From assembly GCF_016907995.1 (NCBI RefSeq), contig NZ_JAFBDA010000006.1, positions 62,001-126,000 on the forward strand: a stretch of 64,000 bases of DNA, in the 5' to 3' direction. This document shows, one piece after another, positions 25,928 to 35,499 of this stretch. Positions within the stretch are counted from its first letter, which is position 1; every line of letters starts with the position of its first letter. The notes under the pieces are model-generated. The model ran no database searches. It saw only the letters and a list, made by a program, of their open reading frames with translations, and was not told the origin of the DNA. A program made the position numbers and the translations under genes. This DNA comes from Clostridium sardiniense (lineage in GTDB: Bacteria > Bacillota > Clostridia > Clostridiales > Clostridiaceae).

Positions 25928-27523
25928 TTGGAAAATTTCGATAAAGATTTACAATCAATACAACAAGCAAGAAATTTAGCTAGAAGAGGTAAAATAGCAG
26001 CAAATAAAATAGCCGATTTTAATGAAGAACAAATAGATAAAATAATTAAAAATATGGTTAAAGTTGCAAAGGAGCATGAAGTTTGCTTAGCTGAAATGGC
26101 TGTAGAAGAAACAGGTTTTGGTAAAGTTTTAGATAAAGCTACTAAAAATAATTTAGCATCAACAGTTTTATATGATTCAATAAAAGATATGAAAACTATA
26201 GGTATTATAAAAGAAGATAAAGAAAATAAATTAATTGATATAGCAGAGCCAGTAGGTTTAGTAATGGGAATAGTTCCTTCAACTAATCCAACATCAACTG
26301 CAATATTTAAATCAATTATTGCCATAAAATCAAGAAATGCTATAGTATTTTCACCACATCCATCAGCAGTAAAATGTACATCTACTGCAGCAAAACTTAT
26401 GCATGATGCAGCAGTAGCTGCTGGAGCACCAGAAGACATAATAACTTGTGTAGAGTTAACTTCAATTGGAGCTACAAATGAGCTTATGAAGTCAAAAGAA
26501 GTAAGTATAATAATAGCTACTGGAGGACCAGGAATGGTTAAAGCTGCTTACTCTTCTGGAAAACCAGCACTTGGAGTTGGAGCTGGAAACTCACCAGCAT
26601 ATATCGAAAGAACTGCTGATATTGAAAAAGCTATAAAGAATATAATAGCTAGTAAAACATTTGATAATGGTACTATCTGTGCATCAGAGCAATCAATTAT
26701 CTGTGAACATTGTAATGAAGCTAAAGTGGTAGAACAACTAAAAAAACAAGGCGGATACTTCATGACAGAAGAAGAAACTAATAAGGTTTGTAATCTTCTA
26801 TTTAAGAAAGGAAATGCAATGAATGCAGCATTTGTTGGAAGAGCTGCTGATGTAATTGCAAAAGCTGCAGGATTCTATGTTCCAGAAGGAACTAAAGTAC
26901 TTATAGGAAGACAAGGTGGAGTTGGACCTAAATATCCACTTTCATATGAAAAACTTACTACAGTGCTTGGATTCTATGTAGTTAATGACTGGATGGAAGC
27001 TTGCGAATTAAGTATAGAACTTCTTCAAAATGGAATAGGTCACACAATGAGTATTCATACTGAAGATGTTGAAATAGTTAAAAAGTTTGCTAAAAAACCA
27101 GCATCAAGAATTTTAGTTAATACAGGTGGATCATTTGGAGGAACAGGAGCTTCAACAGGACTTATGCCATCATTCACTTTAGGATGTGGAACATGGGGAG
27201 GAAGTTCAGTATCTGAAAATGTTACTCCAATGCATCTTATAAATATAAAGAGAGTTGCTTATGGATTAATCGACTGTGACAAAATTGGAAAAGATAGAGG
27301 CGGATGTGAGGAAACTTGCAATACTAAGCCTCTTAAAAACACTAATTTTAATACAGGATTAAGTTTTGGAGGTTCAGAAATGAACTTAAGTCCAGCAGAA
27401 ATACAAAGAAAATCTACTGAAACAGAAGTAACTGCTGAAAATATAGTAGAAAAAGTTAATAACTTAGATAATGAAGAAGTAATGGATTTAGTAAATAAAA
27501 TCATAGCCACTATGAAGAGGTAG
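25928..27523 (+). CDS. cutF: CoA-acylating acetaldehyde dehydrogenase (CutF/EutE/PduP-like)
   Basis: 531 aa. It converts acetaldehyde, CoA and NAD to acetyl-CoA and NADH. The catalytic cysteine is C251 in TICASEQS; GVGAGNSPAYIE and LVNTGGSFGGTGASTGL are the conserved cofactor-binding segments. Compared with the paralogue at 16500 it has a C-terminal addition: a linker of about 40 residues and an amphipathic helix (AENIVEKVNNLDNEEVMDL), a likely encapsulation peptide. The start is TTG at 25928, nine bases after GAAGGAGG. It is followed by pduL with eight bases between. Confidence 0.95.
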   Translation: MENFDKDLQSIQQARNLARRGKIAANKIADFNEEQIDKIIKNMVKVAKEHEVCLAEMAVEETGFGKVLDKATKNNLASTVLYDSIKDMKTIGIIKEDKENKLIDIAEPVGLVMGIVPSTNPTSTAIFKSIIAIKSRNAIVFSPHPSAVKCTSTAAKLMHDAAVAAGAPEDIITCVELTSIGATNELMKSKEVSIIIATGGPGMVKAAYSSGKPALGVGAGNSPAYIERTADIEKAIKNIIASKTFDNGTICASEQSIICEHCNEAKVVEQLKKQGGYFMTEEETNKVCNLLFKKGNAMNAAFVGRAADVIAKAAGFYVPEGTKVLIGRQGGVGPKYPLSYEKLTTVLGFYVVNDWMEACELSIELLQNGIGHTMSIHTEDVEIVKKFAKKPASRILVNTGGSFGGTGASTGLMPSFTLGCGTWGGSSVSENVTPMHLINIKRVAYGLIDCDKIGKDRGGCEETCNTKPLKNTNFNTGLSFGGSEMNLSPAEIQRKSTETEVTAENIVEKVNNLDNEEVMDLVNKIIATMKR

Positions 27524-27531
27524 ATTAAAAC

Positions 27532-28191
27532 ATGGAAAATTTAGAAGAAGTATTAAAGCTTTTACTTAATGCAGTTAAGGAAAGCGAAGATAAGAAAAAA
27601 GAAGTTAAAGAATCATTTGAGATACCTGTTGGAATTTCAAATAGACACATACATCTTTCAAAAAGATATGTAGATATACTTTTTGGAGAAGGATATGAAT
27701 TAACAAAATTAAAAGATTTATCTCAAAAGGGACAATATGCTTGTAAAGAGACTATAACAATATGTGGACCTAGAGGATCTATAGAAAAGATAAGAGTACT
27801 TGGACCTATAAGAAGTAAGACTCAAGTTGAGTTATCTATAGGTGACTGTAGAAAAACTGGAGTATCACCAAGTGTTAGGTTATCAGGAAATCTAAAAGAA
27901 ACTTCAGGGATAACTCTAATAGGACCTAAAGGAAGTGTTCAATTAGAAGAAGGCGTTATAGTAGCACAAAGACATATTCACATGAACAATAAACATGCAG
28001 AGCATTTTGGAGTTAGTGATGGAGATATTGTAAAAATTGAGGTAGATGGATTAAGAGGCGGAATATTAAATAATGTAAGCATTAGAACTAATGATTCATT
28101 TAGCCTAGAATGTCACTTAGATGTTGAAGAGGCAAATTCATTTGGTATTACGCCAAAATCAAAAATTAAGATAGTCAAATGTAGTGTTTAA
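27532..28191 (+). CDS. pduL: Phosphate acyltransferase, PduL family
   Basis: 219 aa. Acetyl-CoA plus phosphate gives acetyl-phosphate plus CoA, which recycles CoA inside the shell. The two PduL barrels have the zinc-binding histidines in VGISNRHIHLSK and IVAQRHIHMNNKHAEHFGV. The first ~20 residues (MENLEEVLKLLLNAVKES) are an amphipathic helix, the usual N-terminal encapsulation peptide of PduL. In cut loci this enzyme is called CutH. The ribosome site (AGAGGT) lies in the end of the dehydrogenase gene. Confidence 0.94.
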   Translation: MENLEEVLKLLLNAVKESEDKKKEVKESFEIPVGISNRHIHLSKRYVDILFGEGYELTKLKDLSQKGQYACKETITICGPRGSIEKIRVLGPIRSKTQVELSIGDCRKTGVSPSVRLSGNLKETSGITLIGPKGSVQLEEGVIVAQRHIHMNNKHAEHFGVSDGDIVKIEVDGLRGGILNNVSIRTNDSFSLECHLDVEEANSFGITPKSKIKIVKCSV

Positions 28192-28268
28192 AATAAATGC
28201 ACTTAAATAAAAAGTTTATAAAAATAATTAATATAAAAAAATAAAAGGATTTTTAGGAGGATTTTAAT

Positions 28269-28556
28269 ATGAAATACGATGCTTTAGGAATGATTGAAAC
28301 AAAAGGATTAATAGGATCAATAGAGGCGGCTGACGCAATGGTTAAGGCTGCTAATGTTTACTTAATAGGAAAAGAATACGTTGGAGGCGGACTTGTAACT
28401 GTAATGGTTAGAGGAGATGTTGGAGCAGTTAAAGCTGCTACAGATGCTGGAGCTGCTGCTGCACAAAGAGTTGGAGAATTAATTTCAGTACACGTTATCC
28501 CAAGACCACATTCAGAAGTTGAAGTTATATTACCAGCTTCAAAAGAAGTAAAATAA
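28269..28556 (+). CDS. BMC-H major shell protein, PduA/EutM-like
   Basis: 95 aa, the canonical hexamer: [50 protein letters not shown] and [13 protein letters not shown]. It has the strongest ribosome site of the operon (TAGGAGG, spacing 8) and its own 77-base leader, so high expression as the main facet protein is likely. Last gene of the cut operon. Confidence 0.96.
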   Translation: MKYDALGMIETKGLIGSIEAADAMVKAANVYLIGKEYVGGGLVTVMVRGDVGAVKAATDAGAAAAQRVGELISVHVIPRPHSEVEVILPASKEVK

Positions 28557-28640
28557 TAAATGAATTTTAAAAAAGCTCAAGGATTATTATAATCTGCTTC
28601 CTTTGAGAATGACAGTTTAAAAAGTCTAAGTAGCGATAAG

Positions 28641-28680
28641 AAGATGATTTCTGTATATAACAGGAGTCATCTTTTTTTAT
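28641..28680 (+). terminator. Terminator of the cut operon
   Basis: AAGATGA (28641-28647) pairs with TCATCTT (28667-28673), with inner CTG/CAG pairing and a T-run. Confidence 0.75.
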
Positions 28681-28985
28681 TTCAATTAAACTGTATAATT
28701 ATACATAACCGTATCAAATAGAGATAGCTTTTTTATTGTTTATTCTATTAGGATAAATTTTAGGCTATAATTGCCTTTTGTTTTTGTAATATAATTGCAA
28801 GCTTTTGATTGAATTCATAAATGATTCCACAGATTTATCAAATTGCTTTGAGTCATTAGTCTTTATAATTAATATATAAATATATTTAATTTTTAGATAA
28901 TAATCTTATAATAAATTTAAAGTAATGGGGTTTCTTATTATGATAAAATATAATTAGAACAAGAATAATAGACAGCAAGGAAAAA
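28681..28985. other. AT-rich intergenic region with a possible gene remnant on the minus strand
   Basis: About 300 bases without a supported gene. On the minus strand, 28765-28905 is open for about 46 codons and ends in a protein-like stretch (SKQFDKSVESFMNSIKSLQ), but there is no start with a ribosome site. It may be the decayed C-terminal end of a lost gene. Confidence 0.25.
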
Positions 28986-29035
28986 GGTATATAATCTATA
29001 ATATAATAAATTCACAAAATATAGGAGGGATACAG

Positions 29036-29419
29036 ATGATTAATAAAATAGGAAAGATAACATTATATGTGCACAACCAAGAGAAAGCAAAGGAATTTTG
29101 GGTTGATAAATTAAACTTTGTAGTTAAATTTGAACAACAAATGGGGCCAGGAATGAAATGGTTAGAGGTTGCCCCTAAGGATGAAGATTTTACTACATTT
29201 GTATTATATGATAAAAAATTAATGAAAGAACAAAATCCAGAAGCTAATGTAGAGCATCCATCAATTATATTAAGCACTTCAGATATTCAAAAAACATACG
29301 ACGAGATAAAGGATAATGGGGTAGAAGTAGGAACTCTTCTAAATATGACTTATGGAAAGATGTTCTCATTTAAAGATCAAGACAGAAATGAATATTTAGT
29401 TCGTGAAGATGTATATTAA
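29036..29419 (+). CDS. VOC-family (glyoxalase/bleomycin resistance-like) protein
   Basis: 127 aa, a single VOC beta-alpha-beta-beta-beta pair: GKITLYVHNQEKAKEFWVDKLNF in the first half and PSIILSTSDIQKTYDEIKDNGVEV in the second, ending in KDQDRNEYLV. Metal-ligand positions are partly conserved (E in WLEVAP and in RNEYLV). VOC proteins bind or convert small molecules; the substrate cannot be told. Single gene; GGAGGG precedes the ATG. Confidence 0.88.
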   Translation: MINKIGKITLYVHNQEKAKEFWVDKLNFVVKFEQQMGPGMKWLEVAPKDEDFTTFVLYDKKLMKEQNPEANVEHPSIILSTSDIQKTYDEIKDNGVEVGTLLNMTYGKMFSFKDQDRNEYLVREDVY

Positions 29420-29421
29420 GA

Positions 29422-29453
29422 AAAAGCTACTCAATATCTGAGTAGCTTTTTTA
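29422..29453 (+). terminator. Terminator after the VOC gene
   Basis: AAAAGCTACTC pairs with GAGTAGCTTTTTT. Confidence 0.92.
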
Positions 29454-29702
29454 TTATAAAGAAATTATACATGATATTGAATTTTATAATTGGAGATTAA
29501 ATAAAGTAAAAAACTTATTTTTAGATAAATTTAATTCCAAGTATTAATATTAATAGAAATATAGGTGTATAAAAGGATGAATTAGGAAATATAAATGCTA
29601 TAGTATAAATTTTAATTAAATTAAATAATAAAAGGGGGAGATGCTTATATAAAATGATAATAAATTTGAAAATAATATATTTTAAGGTTATGGGAGGGGA
29701 AT

Positions 29703-32700
29703 ATGAGAAGGAAAAGAGGAATTAGCTGGTTACTACTATTTGTACTGTCGTTTGTAGTGGTATTAGAAAATTTGGGGATTTCAGTATATGCAACTACAAA
29801 TAATAAATCAGATGAAATGTCACTTATAAATGATATGACCATTGAAGGCGACAGTAATAAATTCTCTTATTACGGAGACGGTTGGAGCTATGGTGATACA
29901 AATGATAGCATTAATGGGGCTGGGGATGAGCATTTTAATGATATAAACACTAATGATACTACTGCATCTACAAAATACTATAAAATTGAGTTTGTTGGAA
30001 ATAAGATAGAAGTGTATGGGCATAAAAGTTGGAACCATGGGATTGTAAGTTACTCTATTGATGGAGGAGAAGCGATAGAAGTAAGTAGTTATTCAGAGAA
30101 TAGAGTAGGAAATCAACTGCTATTTAGTGCATATGGATTAAGTGAGGGTAAGCATACTCTTACTGCCATTTCAACAGGAAAAAGTGATTCACCAAGAGGA
30201 AAGGCAGTAATTCAAGTTGATTATGCAAAGGTGTATCATAAAAGGTATCAAGTAGAAGATATAAAGATAGAAAATAATAATATTGAGTTAATGGAGGGGG
30301 CCGAAATAAAAATTTTATATAGTTCTATTCCAAGTTATGCAGAGATATCAGATATTAAGTTTACTTCTAATAATAAAAACATTGCAACTGTAGATAAGGA
30401 AGGAAAAATAAAAGCTATTTCTGAAGGGGAAACGAATATATCTGTTGTTTCAGAAGAGTTTGGAATATCAAAAGATATTAGAGTGAAAGTAAAGGCTTCA
30501 ACGCCATCAATACATGGAAGTATAGTTGATACAAATACACATTATACTCAAGATAAATATGATTTAATTAAATCAATGGGGTTAGTAAATAAAAATTTAT
30601 ATTCTTGGAAATCAGATAAAACTATATCAGAGTTAGCATTAATATCTAGAGAATCTAAATTAAAAAATGTAAACGTTAAAGTGAGCGATTTTGTTTCAGG
30701 AGAAAATGTATTATCAAAAACGAATGTTACTACTACCTTTTTAAAGGAAACAAAAGCTTATATAGGAGATGCAGGATATCATGATCAAAATGATATATCA
30801 ATGCCTAATGGAGAAAAGGCAGATGTACCGGATATTTTATATACTACAGATCCTGTGGATATAGAATTTAATAAGGTACAACCAGTATGGGTGGAATTTA
30901 ATATACCAAAAGATACCCAAGCAGGAATTTATACTGGTACTATTGAAGTAACTGCTGATGGTATCAATGATCCACTTATATTCACATATAATATAGAAGT
31001 ATTAGATGCAATTATGCCAAATAGTGAAGAGTATGAATTTGATATAGAAATGTGGCAATATCCATATAGTTCAGCCGAATACTATAATGTTACTCCATTT
31101 TCAGAAGAACATTTTAGAATTCTAAAACCTCATATGCTTAAGTATAAAGAAATGGGTGGACATGCTATCACAACATCAATTGTAGAGGAAGCATGGGGAG
31201 GACAAACTTATAGTAAAAATGATATTCGCTATCCATCTATGATTAAGTGGACTAAAAAATCAAATGGAAAATTTACTTTTGATTTTACTAATTTTGATAA
31301 ATGGGTACAATTTAATAAAGATTTAGGTATTGGAGATAAGATTATTTGCTATAGTATGATCCCTTGGGGAAATAAGATTTATTACTATAATGAGTCTACA
31401 GGAAATCAAGAAAATATTATATTAAATCCTGGAACAAGTGATTATGAAGTTATTTGGACTCAATTTCTTAATGATTTAATACCTCATCTTGATGAAAAGG
31501 GATGGTTTGAAGATACTTATATTGGAATTGATGAAAGAAGAAATATGGATAAAGCTTTTGATGTTATAGATAAAGTTAAAAATAAAGATGGATTAATACT
31601 AAAAAAAGCTGCGGCTATGGATCATTTTAATGCTAATTATTTCAATATAACAAAACGTGTTGATGATTTAAGTGTAGGATCTACGGCAGCAAAAACTGAT
31701 TTAGATGGTTATAGAAAGTTTGTTAAAGAGAGAAGAAATTCTGAAAAGGAATATAAAACTACAATCTACACATGTACAGAACACTTCCCTAATTCTCTTG
31801 CACTTAGTATGCCAGGAGAAAGTTATTGGACAATGTTATTTACAGCAGCACAAGGTGCAACGGGGTACATGCGTTGGGCATATGATGCATGGGTTGAAGA
31901 TCCGCTAAGAGATACTACTCATTGGGCATTTGAAGCTGGAGATACCTCTCTTATATATCCTGATGAAAAGGATATTGAAAATCCAGTATCTAAGTCAAGC
32001 GTTCGTTTAGAGAAAATGGCTGAGGGAGTAAGAGATGTTAATAAACTTTATCATATGGTAAAAGAGATTCCAGGATTACAAAGTGATGTAGAAAAATTAT
32101 TAAAAACTGTAAGAGTAGATTATACTGGAGTAAAAAATGGAGTAGGAGATCATGGCGGAGCAAAATTTGCAACAAGTCAGACAAGAGAAGAAATTCCGAG
32201 AGATATGGAGAATTTAAGAGAAGGAATTAAGAATATATCAAAAAAATATATTGATATAAAGAAAAATGTAGTTGATAGAGTTGATTCAATTAAAGAGAAG
32301 AGATTAGTAGATGTAGTAAAAGCAGATTATAGTGAAAGTAATATTTCATCTTATGACTTTAATAATATAATTGATAATAAGGTAGTAGATCAGTGGGGAG
32401 AACATGATGGAGTTCTAGAAGGAGCAGAAATAATTGATGGAAAAGTAGGAAAGGCACTACAATTTAATAATAGTAGTGATAACGTTACTATTACCTCTCC
32501 TGCAACATTATCAGAGGACTGGACACTTGCAATGTGGGTAAAAAAAGGTGATATTAAAAATTTACCTGCATCTATAATGTGGGATGGAAATGAATTTAAG
32601 AATGGAGATAAAGAAACAGAGTCAATAGATGTTGAGAGAGATAATAGCGGCAATATGGGAGTTCACGTAAAACAAGGATTCTTAACCTTTAAAAATACTA

Positions 32701-34577
32701 TACCTGAAAATGAATGGATTCACTTAGCTTGGGTAAATAATAAGTCTGAAGGATTAAGAATTTATATCGATGGAGTATCAACGGAAGTTAATTCATGGAC
32801 AAAAAATAACTCATTTAATGCACCATTAAAGATAATTGGAGGAAGAAATTATATTGGTGCTATTGATGAAGTTAAGGTGTATAATCGTGCTCTTTCAAAA
32901 AAAGATGTTGATGAAATTAGAAAGGTACCTGGATTAAATATAGTTGATAAATCTGTTGAGGTTATGGTAAATGAGACAAGTCAAATAGTTGCAGAATTGG
33001 TAAGTGATAATAGTGATAAAACAATAAAATATATAAGTGATAATCCAGAGGTTGCGACAGTAACCCCAAATGGTTTAATTACAGGAGTAGCATATGGAGA
33101 TACATTTATAACAGTAGTTAATGAAGCAACAGGATTTAGTAAAAGAGTAGATGTGCGTGTCAATAAAAAAATGAATATAGGATTTACAATACCTCAATAT
33201 AATTATGATTCTAATAAACAAATAGTAATAGATCGTGAAGCAGGACAATATTTAGGACAACCAGATATGATTTTATTAGATGATAATAAAACATTATTTA
33301 CAGTATATCCAAAGGGTCATGGACTTGGAGAAGTATTATTGAAAAAATCTAATGATGGGGGTATAACTTGGTCTGAAAGATTAGAAACAAATTCTACTTG
33401 GAAAGAGTCAATGGAAACACCAACAATATATAAACTAAATTTAACAGATGGAAGTACAAAGTTAATTCAAATCTCAGGTGGCCCAGGATGGGGAAATGGA
33501 TTCAGGGGCTGGACAACATCGATATCTGATAATCAAGGAGAATCTTGGAGTGACTATAAAAAGTGGCATGAAGGATCAACAACAATTGTTGCTATGGCAA
33601 GTTTAGTGCAATTAAAAGATGAAAATGGAAACTTTATTGATAAATGGATGGGTGTATACCATGATTATGGTTATGTTAACTATAAAACTTATTTAACGTT
33701 TGATGAACTTGGAAATGAAGTATGGAGCAAACCAGAGCCATATTTATCAGAATGGAGAGACGTTGAAAAAGAGACACAATTATGTGAAGTTGGAATGCTT
33801 AGATCACCTGATGGAAATCAATTAGTAATGTTAGCTAGAAGTCAATCACATAGACATAAGTCAACAATTGCATTTTCAAAGGATGAGGGTGATACATGGA
33901 GTAAGCCAAGAGAAGTTCAAGGAGCTTTAAATGGAGAAAGGCATAAGATATCATATGATCCTATAAGCGGTAGATTACTAATTACATTTAGAGAAATTAT
34001 TTTAGATTACAACAATAATAGTGTAATTGAGAATAATGATTGGATGGCTGGTGATTGGATTGCATGGGTAGGAACTTATGATGATTTAATAAATGGTAAT
34101 GAAGGAGAGTATCGTATAAGATTAGCAGAAGATTTTACGCCTACAGCAAAATCAGGAGATTGTGGATATGCTGGAAATGTTGTATTACAAGATGGAACAT
34201 TTGTTTTAAACTCTTATGGCAATTGGGATAAAAATGATAAAAGTAATAATCCCTATATAATTGGAGTTAGGTTAAAACTTGGAGAAATAGATAATGCTTT
34301 GGGATTTGTAGATAAAGATGAGTTATTAAAAGAAATAAATAAAAGTGAAAATCTAGATAAAAATTTATATACAAGTGATTCATGGTTATCTTATATGAGA
34401 GAAATAAATAAAGCTAAGGAAGAGATTAATAGAAATGACATACAACAAATAGAAATTGATAATTTAGTAATCAATTTAAAAAATGAAGCAGAGAGATTAG
34501 TATTAAAATCAGATAATATATTGTTTACTAATATCATAAATATTAAAAAAACAGGAAGCTATAACTCTGTGAAATAA
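29703..34577 (+). CDS. Large secreted multidomain glycosidase: GH123/DUF4091-like plus BNR sialidase-like domains
   Basis: 1624 aa with a signal peptide (RRKRGISWLLLFVLSFVVVL, cleavage near VYA). Domains in order: a beta-rich N-terminal module; Big_2 (about 185-262); GH123/DUF4091-like catalytic region (about 330-830) with an Asp-Glu pair D610-E611 (GIDER), as in GH123 N-acetylgalactosaminidases; LamG (about 880-1075); second Big_2 (about 1078-1155); a BNR propeller (about 1157-1535) with three Asp boxes (SNDGGITW, SDNQGESW, SKDEGDTW); and one FIVAR. Likely target: host mucin or glycolipid glycans. The end reads IKKTGS and stops, with no hydrophobic anchor, so sorting looks lost and the enzyme may be released. 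The typical sialidase FRIP motif was not seen. Confidence 0.88.
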   Translation: MRRKRGISWLLLFVLSFVVVLENLGISVYATTNNKSDEMSLINDMTIEGDSNKFSYYGDGWSYGDTNDSINGAGDEHFNDINTNDTTASTKYYKIEFVGNKIEVYGHKSWNHGIVSYSIDGGEAIEVSSYSENRVGNQLLFSAYGLSEGKHTLTAISTGKSDSPRGKAVIQVDYAKVYHKRYQVEDIKIENNNIELMEGAEIKILYSSIPSYAEISDIKFTSNNKNIATVDKEGKIKAISEGETNISVVSEEFGISKDIRVKVKASTPSIHGSIVDTNTHYTQDKYDLIKSMGLVNKNLYSWKSDKTISELALISRESKLKNVNVKVSDFVSGENVLSKTNVTTTFLKETKAYIGDAGYHDQNDISMPNGEKADVPDILYTTDPVDIEFNKVQPVWVEFNIPKDTQAGIYTGTIEVTADGINDPLIFTYNIEVLDAIMPNSEEYEFDIEMWQYPYSSAEYYNVTPFSEEHFRILKPHMLKYKEMGGHAITTSIVEEAWGGQTYSKNDIRYPSMIKWTKKSNGKFTFDFTNFDKWVQFNKDLGIGDKIICYSMIPWGNKIYYYNESTGNQENIILNPGTSDYEVIWTQFLNDLIPHLDEKGWFEDTYIGIDERRNMDKAFDVIDKVKNKDGLILKKAAAMDHFNANYFNITKRVDDLSVGSTAAKTDLDGYRKFVKERRNSEKEYKTTIYTCTEHFPNSLALSMPGESYWTMLFTAAQGATGYMRWAYDAWVEDPLRDTTHWAFEAGDTSLIYPDEKDIENPVSKSSVRLEKMAEGVRDVNKLYHMVKEIPGLQSDVEKLLKTVRVDYTGVKNGVGDHGGAKFATSQTREEIPRDMENLREGIKNISKKYIDIKKNVVDRVDSIKEKRLVDVVKADYSESNISSYDFNNIIDNKVVDQWGEHDGVLEGAEIIDGKVGKALQFNNSSDNVTITSPATLSEDWTLAMWVKKGDIKNLPASIMWDGNEFKNGDKETESIDVERDNSGNMGVHVKQGFLTFKNTIPENEWIHLAWVNNKSEGLRIYIDGVSTEVNSWTKNNSFNAPLKIIGGRNYIGAIDEVKVYNRALSKKDVDEIRKVPGLNIVDKSVEVMVNETSQIVAELVSDNSDKTIKYISDNPEVATVTPNGLITGVAYGDTFITVVNEATGFSKRVDVRVNKKMNIGFTIPQYNYDSNKQIVIDREAGQYLGQPDMILLDDNKTLFTVYPKGHGLGEVLLKKSNDGGITWSERLETNSTWKESMETPTIYKLNLTDGSTKLIQISGGPGWGNGFRGWTTSISDNQGESWSDYKKWHEGSTTIVAMASLVQLKDENGNFIDKWMGVYHDYGYVNYKTYLTFDELGNEVWSKPEPYLSEWRDVEKETQLCEVGMLRSPDGNQLVMLARSQSHRHKSTIAFSKDEGDTWSKPREVQGALNGERHKISYDPISGRLLITFREIILDYNNNSVIENNDWMAGDWIAWVGTYDDLINGNEGEYRIRLAEDFTPTAKSGDCGYAGNVVLQDGTFVLNSYGNWDKNDKSNNPYIIGVRLKLGEIDNALGFVDKDELLKEINKSENLDKNLYTSDSWLSYMREINKAKEEINRNDIQQIEIDNLVINLKNEAERLVLKSDNILFTNIINIKKTGSYNSVK

Positions 34578-34635
34578 GTTTAGATGATTCAAAGAGTATT
34601 AGTACGTTAAAGAATAAAATATAAGAATTTAAAAT

Positions 34636-34681
34636 TAAAGCCTAGATATAACTGTTCATGGTTATACCTAGGCCTTTATCT
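34636..34681 (+). terminator. Terminator after the glycosidase gene
   Basis: AAAGCCTAGATATAAC pairs with GTTATACCTAGGCCTTT, with a small bulge and a T-rich end. Confidence 0.8.
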
Positions 34682-34754
34682 AATTTAATAATTAAACTTC
34701 ATTAAATGCTAAAGGTAATAATGATTTCTATAATAAAGATTAATTTAAATATTT

Positions 34755-34769
34755 TGTTATAATATAACA
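34755..34769 (+). promoter_or_regulatory. Palindrome upstream of the bceR-like gene
   Basis: TGTTATA-A-TATAACA is a perfect 7+7 palindrome about 60 bases before the response regulator start. It may be an operator. The TATAAT within it could also be a -10 element. Confidence 0.35.
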
Positions 34770-34827
34770 GTAAGTATCTTTATAATACAGTAGTTAATTA
34801 TAAATAATAAAAAAGAGGTGTAATTAT

Positions 34828-35499
34828 ATGGATAATAAAATATTTATTATAGAAGATGAAGAGAAAATAAACGTAGAGTTAAGTACTTTCTTAGAAAGGT
34901 ACGGATATAGAACTAAAACTGTAGAGAACTTTGAAAATGTAATTGAAGAAGGATTAAATTGTAATCCAACAATAATATTATTAGATATAAATCTTCCATA
35001 TTATGATGGCTATTATATATGTAGAGAGATAAGAAAAAAGAGTAATGTTCCTATTATAATAGTTACAAGCAGAGATAGTGATGTTGATGAGCTAATGAGT
35101 ATGAATTTAGGAGCAGATGATTTTGTAACTAAGCCATATAATCCTCAAATTCTATTAGCTAGAATAACATCAGTTATAAAGAGAACCTATAATAATGAAA
35201 ATATTGAAGTATTCCAATATAGAGATTTAAAATATAATTTATCTCAAAGCGAAGCTGAATTTAATGGGAATAAAATAGAACTAACTAAGAATGAAAGTAA
35301 AATTTTATACGTGTTTATGAAAAATAAAGAGAAAATAATATCAAGAGATAAAATAATGAAAGAGTTATGGCAATCTGATGAGTTTGTAGATGATAACACT
35401 CTAACTGTAAATATAAATAGATTAAGAAAAAAGTTAGAAGAGATTGGTGCTAACAATTATCTACAAACTAAAAGAGGACAAGGGTATATATTAATATGA
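34828..35499 (+). CDS. OmpR-family response regulator, BceR-like
   Basis: 223 aa. The receiver domain (1-118) has the acidic pair EDEE, the phospho-acceptor Asp in ILLDINLPYYDGY, and the conserved Lys in VTKPYNP. The winged-helix output domain (about 128-223) has TKNESKILYVFMKN and TVNINRLRKKLEE. Together with the kinase and ABC genes downstream it forms a Bce-type antimicrobial peptide detoxification module. It overlaps the kinase gene by four bases (ATGA). Confidence 0.94.
   Translation: MDNKIFIIEDEEKINVELSTFLERYGYRTKTVENFENVIEEGLNCNPTIILLDINLPYYDGYYICREIRKKSNVPIIIVTSRDSDVDELMSMNLGADDFVTKPYNPQILLARITSVIKRTYNNENIEVFQYRDLKYNLSQSEAEFNGNKIELTKNESKILYVFMKNKEKIISRDKIMKELWQSDEFVDDNTLTVNINRLRKKLEEIGANNYLQTKRGQGYILI

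Noticed and set aside
25906..26439. 177-codon open frame on the minus strand opposite the acetaldehyde dehydrogenase gene
   Set aside because: Antisense shadow of a strongly conserved gene; covers the ribosome site of the true gene.
28765..28905. Small minus-strand gene after the cut operon
   Set aside because: Only about 46 codons, no start codon with a ribosome site; described as a possible remnant instead.
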